Of a DNA stretch of 56,207 nt, positions 50,001 to 56,207 are shown one piece after another. This stretch comes from Seison nebaliae (lineage: Eukaryota; Rotifera; Pararotatoria; Seisonacea; Seisonidae): NCBI GenBank assembly GCA_023231475.1, contig JALJEE010000553.1:1-56207 (forward strand), given 5' to 3'. The first letter of the stretch is position 1. Each line of letters opens with the position of its first letter. Under the pieces are notes generated by a model. It made no database searches, was not told the DNA's origin, and was given only the letters and a program-made list of their open reading frames with translations. A program made the position numbers and the translations under genes.

Positions 50001-51067
50001 TTCAGCCATTGAATTTGGGTATAATATCCGCTTACTATTACATCAATTATCAAACGATGGAATTATTGAGTGTGTCGTTAAGTACCAAAACAAAAGTTCG
50101 TGGATTATTAGAGATCATTGCTAATGCCAATGAATTCTCTTTCATTCCATTACGACAAGGTGAAGTGACAATGATGAAGAAGTTGAATGAACGAGTTCCA
50201 TATCCTATATCTACCAATGACTCCTTTCACGATATTCATGTGAAAGTTTACTTATTATTCCAAGCATATCTCTCCCGATTTCAATTACCATCAATCGAAT
50301 TACAATTAGATATTAATCATATACTTCCCATCGCCATTCGATTATTACAAGCGTGTGTCGATGTATTAGGAACGAACGAATGGCTCAATCCAGCATTAGC
50401 AGCTATGGAACTCTCACAATGTCTTACTCAAGCTCTCCAAATTAAAGATTCTCCTCTCAAACAAATTCCTCATTTCAATATCGATCTCATCAAACGGTGT
50501 CATGAGAAAAATATCAGGAATGTGACAGATCTCTTCGATTTGGAAGATGATGAAAGGAAAGATCTCCTCAAAATGAAATTGAACGAATTGAATGATGTGG
50601 CAAAATTCTGCAATCGATATCCCAATATCGATGTTTCTATTCTAATTAATGGAATTCCAGTCGATTTACATGACGACGACGACGACGAAGACGAAGAAGA
50701 TGAAGATGAAGACGATGTGAAAATGAAGAATGAGGAAAAGAAGAATAAACATAAAGTTAAATGTGCGTCCGAAGTGAATGTAACCGTTAATTTGGAACGG
50801 GAAGACGAAACATCGGCACCTGTCATTGCAGCTCATTTTCCGGAGAAACGAGACGAAGGTTGGTGGTTAGTCATTGGACAATCGACATCCAACTCTTTAT
50901 ATTCGATTCGACGAACGACTCTAAATGAAAAATCGAAGATTGAACTAAAATTCATAGCACCGAACACTGTTGGTGAACATGAATATCATTTATTCTTAAT
51001 GTCTGACAGTTATGTCGGTTGTGATCAGGAATATGAATTTTCCATTAACACTCATCATGCGATTTAG
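44048..51067 (+). CDS. SNRNP200: U5 snRNP 200-kDa helicase Brr2
   Basis: The DExH RNA helicase that unwinds U4/U6 during spliceosome activation. One exon of 2,339 residues (human 2,136). The start is ATG at 44048, giving MAGEAARSTQFDYKLNSNLV, the Brr2 N-terminus (human [20 protein letters not shown]). An Asp/Glu-rich insertion spans about residues 190-350. Cassette 1: APTGAGKT (about 670), DEIHLLHD (about 780), QMLGRAGRP (about 1018); all catalytic motifs intact. Cassette 2: APSGSGKT (about 1515), DELHLM (about 1619), SAPLANA for motif III and HQIGRATIP for motif VI, so probably non-catalytic as in other Brr2. Two Sec63-type regions. A second poly-Asp/Glu insertion lies near residue 2205 in the last Sec63 beta domain. 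It ends VGCDQEYEFSI. Confidence 0.96.
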   Translation: MAGEAARSTQFDYKLNSNLVLSVDKNLIDRRAKSEATGEVITLYNRLSDVKMGDKAERTRPKKLQETNKVDTERYEKFDTNRFKGINVLNSEQQTNMDVGSGNNIIYRPKSNTTKQIYERLLNIVQNDLGHEPRDLLCATVDELLMVLKDDHLKLKEKRKELEDLLGKITDERFSLYVNAADKLNDWIPPNKFDDDLNDDNDESNDNDNLRKDVEYDTNVVFDDLDDGENETDVFIARGQQQNYVNDGAEEEMKEENEQELLLQQHILDEENRLKMLKKNRHKKKKKDENSMDVDDEEGDDNDKNNNDVDDDEDEDDDEMENSDGEEQNQRIIDFFQTDNDEDEENVRRDADGTKTEIRTLESSVKFPQQSTSFKLVSQSNVLKQKKGQKNELLNEEVEGEGEMEKKDKFYINPYEIDAFWLQRTLSKIFPDSVAAKEKTEEVLMILKESKNERELENQLALLIGFKHFQIVKLLRMNYKKVYYCTRLAASQTKDERLSIIEEMKMKNDLELEQLLTILLNPRKKKKIGVNGNEEMKKEKLKKKKIPSDENKDVSMKNKSSKHHMPKEWTPQQILDLQSLSFQQGSHLMSNKKCVLPEGSERERFKGYEEIHVPPLKAKEFGDKEKLRPISSLPKFAQIAFDSNIRQLNRIQSQVYKTAMETDENLLICAPTGAGKTNIALLTILREIGKHIQEDNTIEKNEFKMIYMAPMKSLVAELVESFSKKLSEYHLKVRELTGDSQMNREQIEDTDLIICTPEKWDIITRKSGERVYTQLVRLLIIDEIHLLHDMRGPVIESIVSRTIRNTEMTHEPVRIVGLSATLPNYYDVAAFLRTDPKVGLFFFDNCYRPVHLRQQFIGITEKKVIKRFQLMNEIIYKKVLLKAGKKQVLVFVHSRKETGKTCRSIRDQFVDNETLSVFGLDSATIDILKNASEEVKNQELKELLPYGMGIHHAGLLRHDRDIVEDLFRRRYIQLLISTATLAWGVNLPAHTVIIKGTQIYSAEKGRWVEMSSMDIFQMLGRAGRPQHDTEGEGIIITSHSELLYYLSLSNEQLPIESQLISKIIDMMNAEIVLGTIQTINEAADWLRYTYLYIRMLRNPSLYGIEENEAMNDQKLEQRRIDLVHTAAISLDKTNLIRYDRKSGQLHSTELGRIASHYYCTFETMTTYHQLLKPTLSEIELLRVFSLSSEFKQMHVRDEEKKELVELLSSVPIPIKESVDETSAKVNVLLQAYISQLKLEGFALMSDMIFISQSSQRLLRAIFEIVLIRGWAQLADKTLNLCKMVERRMWQALSPLRQFQKIPKTIIEQLENTNLSWNRFFDLRPKDFGDIIKNSRLSKSIHRYVHQIPKVELTVRVLPVTRGTLRVDLTIHPNFIWDNDIHGLSIGFWIFVEDVDSEVILHHQYFLLKRKYCTEDHSLTFHVPVFEPMPPQYFIRVCSDRWITMDKQLPISFRHLTLPEKHAPPTELLDLQSLQINSLQNEEFEKLYENEIDEFNAIQTQTFNSLYMKDDNIFIGAPSGSGKTICAEFAMLRLFSRNANGKCVYVCPKEEICSAIFRRWEKIFGGILKKNVYRLCGETGADLKLLARGNIIISLPTHWDVLSRRWKKRRHVQNVSLLIIDELHLMNSEMGAILEVISSRMRYINAETELKIRIVALSAPLANARDIYQWLACPSHSTFNFHLSVRPIQRELHIQSFNISHNQSRLVAMIRPCFNSIMKYSMKKSTIIFVPSRKQSCLTAIDLVTFIATKTDLSVNVGGKSNNPFVHCNGNELKEICSKLDDDYLGGTISQGVAYLHESLSDNDRSIVMELFRADAIGILVVSYSLTWSLNNLHSYLVIILDTQYYNGELHSYEDYELNDILHQIGRATIPSENETHAILLCQTSRKEYYHKFLYEPLPIESFLHHSLHDHFNSEIVTEAIENKQDAVDYLTWTFLYSRLRQNPNYYGLTKISQRHISDYLSELVETTLSKLQTSKCIAIVDELNVQPLNLGIISAYYYINYQTMELLSVSLSTKTKVRGLLEIIANANEFSFIPLRQGEVTMMKKLNERVPYPISTNDSFHDIHVKVYLLFQAYLSRFQLPSIELQLDINHILPIAIRLLQACVDVLGTNEWLNPALAAMELSQCLTQALQIKDSPLKQIPHFNIDLIKRCHEKNIRNVTDLFDLEDDERKDLLKMKLNELNDVAKFCNRYPNIDVSILINGIPVDLHDDDDDEDEEDEDEDDVKMKNEEKKNKHKVKCASEVNVTVNLEREDETSAPVIAAHFPEKRDEGWWLVIGQSTSNSLYSIRRTTLNEKSKIELKFIAPNTVGEHEYHLFLMSDSYVGCDQEYEFSINTHHAI

Positions 51068-52204
51068 GGGAACAATGTTTTTTCACATACCGCTATCTCA
51101 GATATCGAAATCTGAATTGGAAAATTGTTCGAAGAAAAGAAGTTCGAAATTTTGTTCGTTAAAAAATTTTTATCAATTTCTTTCTATTTCCAATTTCCAT
51201 TAAACATCATTAAATTCTTAAATATCATTATTTTAAATTGAAAACGAGAATTTGAATTTTGGAAGAAAGTATTAAAAGTGTTTTCCGTAATTTATATGAC
51301 AATGCCAATTTTAACTTGGAACGATGTCAACAAAGAATTATATTTTTAGATGAAGGTGATTAAATTACTCATTTTAATTCAACTGTTGGTCATCATTTGG
51401 GAGATGTGGGAGGAAAAGTAATAGATCAATGTCTTCTCAAACTCATGAACCTCACATTTATCAGTGTCATTAATTCATATCAAACATTAATTCATGATGT
51501 TTAAATTTCGTATTACTTTCTACTGTCGTACGGTATGATATACATTTTATCTATACGGTATGTATATATAGGGTAATATCCATTTGAGTTGTATAATTAT
51601 GTTGGGGTATATTATACCCCAATAATTAGTCTCATTTGCTATCGTCTTCATTCCAGAAATCATTGATTAAAATTCGATGATTCTATGGCATTGCTTGTGG
51701 AATGCTATAGTTGTTATATTGTCTAGACTCTAGAGTCGATATTGTCTATTCTCTATTATATTGTTGATCGAACTAGAGAAAGTTCCGTATAATCAACGGT
51801 GAAGTTAGTTCCATTATCTGATAATATAATTTTTGGTGCTCTAAGTTTCTAGACATTCGCTAATCGGACCGTTTTTAATATTCTCCAGAATATTTAGCAT
51901 CCACGATTTTGAAATGGAATTGGTTAAACGTAAAATCCATTAAAGATAAAAATAAAAATTTTAATGTCCCTTTAAACTTGTGATTTGTTGACAAATATTC
52001 TTCTGTCCGTTTTCGACTATTTTTTCAATTATTATTACACAAAATTAATAGTAAAAAGAAAAAGATGTAGAAAGAAAAATGAACTTGTTTATAAAAGTAA
52101 ACATAAACATTTTATTTGCATATGGTTACAATAGAATGAAACTGAAACTTATTTTAAGAATAAGTAGAATTGGTTTATTTGGTTGTTTTTAATACTAACT
52201 GAAA
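51068..52204. other. Intergenic with retroelement remnant and palindromes
   Basis: Besides the integrase fragment (separate entry), this has a perfect inverted repeat TTGGGGTATA/TATACCCCAA at 51602-51622 and a GACTCTAGAGTC palindrome near 51727-51738. No gene seen. Confidence 0.5.
51770..51905 (-). mobile_element. Remnant of an LTR-retrotransposon integrase
   Basis: Read on the minus strand, one frame gives APKIILSDNGTNF at about 51801-51840. SDNGTNF (51801-51821) is the hallmark around the second catalytic Asp of retroviral-type integrases, and RxxPKxIxSDNGTNF is the usual context in BEL/Pao and Gypsy elements. Stops and frame changes on both sides show it is decayed. I see no terminal repeats, reverse transcriptase or gag near it. 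The class of element cannot be settled from so short a piece. Confidence 0.6.
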
Positions 52205-54190
52205 ATGGCAGATTTTGTTCAATTACAAGAATTATTCCGAAAGATGGTAGGAGGTCCATTGATTAAAATACCATTTTTCCTCCATTTTTGTTCCAGAGAT
52301 TGCTTGAATAATACCTCAGATAATTGGAACGGAGTTAATCTTAAAATAAAGAGAATCGTTCAAGACAAAGATATGAAGAATTTTTTCAATGGCCTTGAAA
52401 CGGTTAATGGAATGTTAGAAAAGGGTGACAATTTGTTTCTTAATGAAAAACATTTCTTTCAATTAAATCGAATAAGAACCATAGTTCGTATTTTAATGGA
52501 CTATGTAAATAATCGAAGAAAGAAGAAAATAATCTCTAAATTTTTTAAAATCCTACCGATTTTATTAAGGGCCATTCCATTCAAAGAATTTGTCTTAAAC
52601 GATTATGGAAATATATTGACTTTTATACAAAATCTACAACAAACTATCGAAGAAAGAAATTACAAATTGTTGTATATTCTGGCGGAGTTTGAAAGAGAAA
52701 TATCGGAAGAACGAGGTTTCTTCTGCACATCTAATTTTTCTGAAATAAGATCAAACAGGAAAATACAGAAACATTTAATGGCCAATTATCTCACCTGGAA
52801 TTATCATGGGTCAATTATGTTATACTACTATGAGTTAATAGACAAAATTACTAACGATCTCTGTCAATTGCAAAGAATTGGAATGAAGTTTCTTTGGGAG
52901 GATTACTTGTTACTACAACTAATTTATGAAATATCCGATAAGAATCTAAATAGTTTGATGAAAAATATAAGACATTCATTAATTCGAGAACGTTTTATTA
53001 GATTATATCTATCACCGGAGTTATTATTGGAAAATAGTCAACAAGAGAGATATACAATTCTCAAAGCATTGCTTGACAAAAGGCTCCCTTATTCTCGTTT
53101 AGATTTAGGGAGAGAAAAAAACCAGAACAGTGAAGCTTGGCACTATTTTCTAGAACTACAAAACTGGGTTACCAGAAACCTTAATTATTTCCAAATTCCT
53201 TATTTGTTGCCAAGAACTTCAAAAATCAGAATGACAGAACCACCCGATGAATTATGGGATATGTTAATGGATTACAATAATTTTATATTTGATAAAAATG
53301 AAACAAAAGAATTCATCAAAGAAAGTCTAGGACAGTTGTATTCTATGAGAAATACAATGAAGGATTGGAATATGGTAACAAACCAAATAGTGGGAATTAA
53401 TTCTGATTCATATTTAAGTAAATTTTTATCTGATGTTTATGTCATAAATATTATGCTGAAAAGCAGCATAACATTACGATATGTCATAAGAGAACAATTT
53501 TGGTTACTCAATCAACACCTTGAATTAATTTTAAACGAAGAAAGACAAATATGGTTAGATTATAAGGAAATAGATTTAAAGAGAAGATTAAGTATGATCG
53601 AAGATATCAAATTTGAGACAAATATGGCCAATATTACATTTTTTTCAACAAATACGGCACAAAAAAAATTTTCCAGACTAACTCGAATATTTTGTATAAG
53701 TTTAATTAGTTCTGATATGAAGATGAATTATTATTTTAATTTAATGGTATTATTTATCGTCAAATTATTGGATATTTCACTTATTGAGAAAGATATATAT
53801 TATAATGCTGAAGATCGGAAGATAGTTGAAAAATTGAATTATTATCATCTTCTCAATTTTTATATTTTGACATTGGATCATTTATTTGCTATCTTTCAGT
53901 TTAAATATGCAGAAGTTCAAGAAGTTTTGTTATACGAAATTTTCAATAAATGTATCTCTCTATTACAAAACGATTGTGTACCAGATCAGTTAAAACAAAA
54001 AGCAATATATATCCTTTTAGCATACCGAAGACGTTGCGAAAGATTTCCATTGTTCATGAACGAAAATAAACAGAAACTCCGTCATAAAATTGAAGTTTAT
54101 CTTCATATGAAAGAAAACTTGAATTCTTTTAATGAACTGCTATGGGAAACTTTTGAACTTGATGATATCATAAGATCGATAACAAATTGA
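52205..54190 (+). CDS. Unrecognised 661-residue protein
   Basis: A long intact open frame starting MADFVQLQELFRKMVGGPLI. I do not recognise it. Composition is rich in Leu, Ile, Asn, Lys, Glu, Tyr and Phe; the pattern suggests an almost all-helical protein with no signal peptide and no clear membrane segments. The basic stretch NNRRKKKIISKFFKILP lies near residue 100. Segments such as LWEDYLLLQLIYEISDKN and YNAEDRKIVEKLNYYHLLNF are typical of helical bundles. No zinc-finger, nuclease or polymerase motif is visible. It uses more AGA, TTA and ATA codons than its neighbours. It is intronless and sits between a retroelement remnant and inverted repeats, so it may be a transposon-borne or recently acquired gene, or an orphan of this lineage. 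Confidence 0.6.
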   Translation: MADFVQLQELFRKMVGGPLIKIPFFLHFCSRDCLNNTSDNWNGVNLKIKRIVQDKDMKNFFNGLETVNGMLEKGDNLFLNEKHFFQLNRIRTIVRILMDYVNNRRKKKIISKFFKILPILLRAIPFKEFVLNDYGNILTFIQNLQQTIEERNYKLLYILAEFEREISEERGFFCTSNFSEIRSNRKIQKHLMANYLTWNYHGSIMLYYYELIDKITNDLCQLQRIGMKFLWEDYLLLQLIYEISDKNLNSLMKNIRHSLIRERFIRLYLSPELLLENSQQERYTILKALLDKRLPYSRLDLGREKNQNSEAWHYFLELQNWVTRNLNYFQIPYLLPRTSKIRMTEPPDELWDMLMDYNNFIFDKNETKEFIKESLGQLYSMRNTMKDWNMVTNQIVGINSDSYLSKFLSDVYVINIMLKSSITLRYVIREQFWLLNQHLELILNEERQIWLDYKEIDLKRRLSMIEDIKFETNMANITFFSTNTAQKKFSRLTRIFCISLISSDMKMNYYFNLMVLFIVKLLDISLIEKDIYYNAEDRKIVEKLNYYHLLNFYILTLDHLFAIFQFKYAEVQEVLLYEIFNKCISLLQNDCVPDQLKQKAIYILLAYRRRCERFPLFMNENKQKLRHKIEVYLHMKENLNSFNELLWETFELDDIIRSITN

Positions 54191-54962
54191 AAAATGAACC
54201 ACATTTCATCAGAATTTAAGTAAACCGATAACCTGTTTAATAAGGTGTATGGATTTATGAACTTTGATAATTATGAATTTTATTCAATAGTTAGATAATG
54301 AAAATGGATTAGTCACAATAAATTAGTTTCAAAATTCAATTCCAAAAAGCGCCCCTAATTTATTCCGAATAATATGGTATGTTTAATTTAACAAATAAAT
54401 ATCTTATTACTAATCATTATCAATCTATATTGCACTAAAATATAACATATACTACGTTCAGAAATTTTAAAGACTATCATAATTCATGGTAATCATATAT
54501 CATATATAGATATAAAATATACCATATCCACATAAAAGAACTACAAATAAATTTTACCTCATTACTACTGAAACAGCACAGAAATCACTGAATTGATCTT
54601 CATAATTTCAAATTCATATTGTAATTTTTATGTAATTTTCAAGAAGAATGAAATTTCCAAAAGATGATCTACGTGAGAATGTGAAATGAAAATTCTTTTC
54701 AATTTCTCTTACGATTGTTAGCCAATCCGTCGAGAGATCTACATTTCAAAATAATTCTCATAAGCAAATAATTTCATCATCGGGTTTCGGGTTTTACGGT
54801 ACCCTTTTATATTTTTTTCTAAAAATAGGACAATTGGTAAATAAACGCACTCTTTTTTTCTACATACTTTTAATGAGAGAGAGAGAAATGGATAAGGATT
54901 TTTTTCTTTAAACGTACAAAGAACTAAACGGATAGAAAACAATCAAGTAAATTTCTATAATA

Positions 54963-55091
54963 TGTAGTTAGGTGTTAGAAGCAAACAGGTACTTTTGTTC
55001 AATTTTTAGTTTTTATAATATTTCGTAAAAAATTAAAACTACGTAACTCGGACGAACAAAAGTACCTCTTTGTTTCCAACACCAGACTACA
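54963..55091. repeat. Imperfect inverted repeat, 38-nt arms
   Basis: 54963-55000 (TGTAGTTAGGTGTTAGAAGC..) is the imperfect reverse complement of 55054-55091; the inner AGGTACTTTTGTTC is exact. The spacer is 53 bp. A further perfect 24-bp inverted repeat links the spacer (55028-55051) with 55142-55165, so the two structures are interlocked. Confidence 0.8.
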
Positions 55092-55111
55092 CGTTATTGA
55101 AATGGGAAAAC

Positions 55112-55250
55112 GTCATTTGGTAGACGGGACTATTTGGTAGACCGAGTTACGTAGTTTTAATTTTTGGGATATATTTTGGTAGACGGACGTTTGGTAGACG
55201 GGTACTTGGTAAACCGACCATTAGGTAGACCGACCATTTGGTAGACTCCG
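55112..55250. repeat. Short degenerate tandem repeat, TTTGGTAGACCGACCA type
   Basis: Seven copies of TTGGTAGAC(C/G)G-like units occur in about 135 bp, at about 55115, 55132, 55174, 55190, 55204, 55219 and 55235. They are spaced about 15-17 bp apart except where the 24-bp inverted repeat arm (55142-55165) interrupts them. Confidence 0.75.
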
Positions 55251-55710
55251 TATACAAAATGCAGTTATGTAGATATATTTGATATTTTCCTAAATAAAAA
55301 AAGTTTATATAAAAATAATGATGATTAATAATATTAATTATATTAATAATAATAACAAATTGGTGCAAAACTAATAAATTACCAATCAATACAATAATAT
55401 TTAGTCGCGGACTAAAAAGTTCAAGACTATAAGTTCGAACTTTTTCTCCTCTCCTTGTGAGAATATTGAATGTGAGAATATTGTTCTTCCTATTGAACAA
55501 AATATTGAGCGCTAAACTATATAACGAGAGCAAATTCAGTTACATTAGAAAAAATTCCTATTACAAAAAAAATTAAACTACGAATTAATTGTTGACATTT
55601 CTCGAAATCAACATAGTTCCAGAACAATGAAAGATGAACTTCCATGAGATGGAACTAGAATAGTAATAGTAGAACTTTTGAAAAATGAAAGATCAAATTC
55701 GGACTAACAA

Positions 55711-55952
55711 GGGAACCTCAACTTTATTTATCACCGATGAAAATGATAATAAAAAAAGTATCATAAGTATATAACAAAAAAATATATATTGTATAGCTTT
55801 GGTGTTTATACCTATTTTATTAATTAATGTGTGCATTATGCTTTGACTATGCACCATTGTTAGTAAAAATCTTTTTCCTCGGTGATAAATAATGTTCTAT
55901 CACTAAGCGAAGTTTCAACTCCGATTTCGAGTCCGAGGTAGTTGAGGTTCCC
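55711..55952. mobile_element. MITE-like element with terminal inverted repeats
   Basis: The left end GGGAACCTCAACT (55711-55723) is matched exactly in reverse complement at 55940-55952. The adjoining TTATTTATCACCGA (55724-55737) is matched at 55879-55892. The two arms are collinear, except that the right arm carries about 47 extra bases between the two blocks. About 240 bp, AT-rich core, no coding capacity. This is the form of a small non-autonomous foldback or MITE element. Confidence 0.6.
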
Positions 55953-56017
55953 ATGTAAACCAGAAAATGCGTTGACCATATTATAAAGTTAAATTAATAT
56001 TTAATACTCCAAAAGGA

Positions 56018-56205
56018 GTTGGACTCACCCTAATTGTAGTGCAATATTAAAGGAATCCATGAAGATAATGAAGCAAGCTCCAAATACCTTCTATTTTCAA
56101 AAATGGTATTGAAAATGTACGGAACTGGAGTTCCGCCTGATTATTTCAATAACCAGAGAACAGATACTACACATTGATCTTAGCCATAAAAGGCCGAGAA
56201 GCGAT
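56018..56205 (-). ncRNA. U2 spliceosomal snRNA (divergent)
   Basis: The 5' end on the minus strand reads ATCGCTTCTCGGCCTTTT, followed by GGCTAAGATCAA and GTGTAGTATCTGTTCT, the near-universal U2 start. The branch-pairing GTAGTA is at 56165-56170. Downstream, the expected folds are present though the sequence differs. Stem IIa is a 9-bp hairpin (56137-56156), IIb is CGGAACT/AGTTCCG (56120-56135), and an Sm site ATTTTTG lies at 56098-56104. A terminal stem IV (6+7 bp) is capped by the loop ATTGCACTACA (56035-56045), close to human AUUGCAGUACC. Length is about 188, as in human U2. There are two departures in the 5' part: AT added in the stem I loop and one extra T between GATCAA and GTGTAGTA. The start lies two bases from the window edge, so the promoter is not visible. 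Confidence 0.85.
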
Positions 56206-56207
56206 AA

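Larger units (their letters stand above)
54191..56017. other. Repeat-rich intergenic region before the U2 gene
   Basis: No gene seen apart from short ORFs (54739-54942 and 55147-55533, both -) that overlap repeats and have no recognisable product. Inverted and tandem repeats at 54963-55250 and 55711-55952 are listed separately. Confidence 0.5.

Noticed and set aside
50500-50826. Minus-strand ORF with a Ser run opposite the end of Brr2
   Set aside because: The Ser run is the antisense of the Asp/Glu tract; shadow ORF.
55400-55450. TTAGTCGCGGACTAA hairpin followed by AAGTTCGAACTT, resembling a tRNA T arm
   Set aside because: No acceptor or D arm pairing; most likely a chance palindrome in a repeat-rich region.
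55147-55533. Minus-strand 128-codon ORF
   Set aside because: Its start and end lie in tandem and inverted repeats; low-complexity product.

Overview
The window is nuclear DNA from an animal, most likely a bilaterian invertebrate with a small, compact, AT-rich genome. The reasons are many very short introns (mostly about 33-60 nt), about 17 protein genes in 56 kb, an inhibitory-type Cys-loop receptor, METTL14, polyubiquitin and a spliceosomal snRNA gene. I cannot name the species or phylum. Genes for motile cilia or flagella (DNAI7, RSPH9) and a CatSper-type channel indicate flagellate sperm or motile cilia. METTL14 and these axonemal genes argue against a Caenorhabditis-like nematode.

Layout. 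1-390 holds a direct repeat. 1039-2208 (+) is DAP3/mitoribosomal protein mS29. 2473-15832 (-) carries DNAI7/CASC1 in two halves about 9.3 kb apart. Lying between them on the opposite strand is a polyglutamine-rich gene (8898-12923, +), together with about 5 kb in which I see no gene. 16247-22093 (-) holds four closely packed genes transcribed leftward: a GABA-A-like receptor subunit (22093-19728), then three tandem proteins with an MSP-like domain and a C-terminal membrane segment. 23552-26847 (-) is a METTL14 and zinc-finger pair with only 77 nt between them. Then on + come FBXO9 (27172-28764), IMPDH (29447-31359), DSTYK (32301-36499), a secreted ependymin/LVN1.2-like protein (36770-37619) and RSPH9 (37824-38809). 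On - are a CatSper-like channel (38932-40674) and a seven-unit polyubiquitin gene (40930-42531) with heat-shock elements upstream. On + are the intronless U5 snRNP helicase Brr2/SNRNP200 (44048-51067) and an unrecognised 661-codon ORF (52205-54190). The last 5 kb is repeat-rich (integrase remnant, inverted repeats, short tandem repeats) and ends in a divergent U2 snRNA gene (56018-56205, -).

The most striking signals concern gene expression. By hand count, about 40 of 47 introns placed by reading frame begin with GTT rather than the usual GTA/GTG. The same window holds a U2 snRNA gene with an extra base next to the branch-site-pairing segment. Minus-strand neighbours are separated by 66-101 nt, and each gap holds an AATAAA and a candidate AG acceptor, as in trans-spliced operons. 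A second theme is cilia and sperm: DNAI7, RSPH9, CatSper and the MSP-like cluster all lie within about 38 kb.
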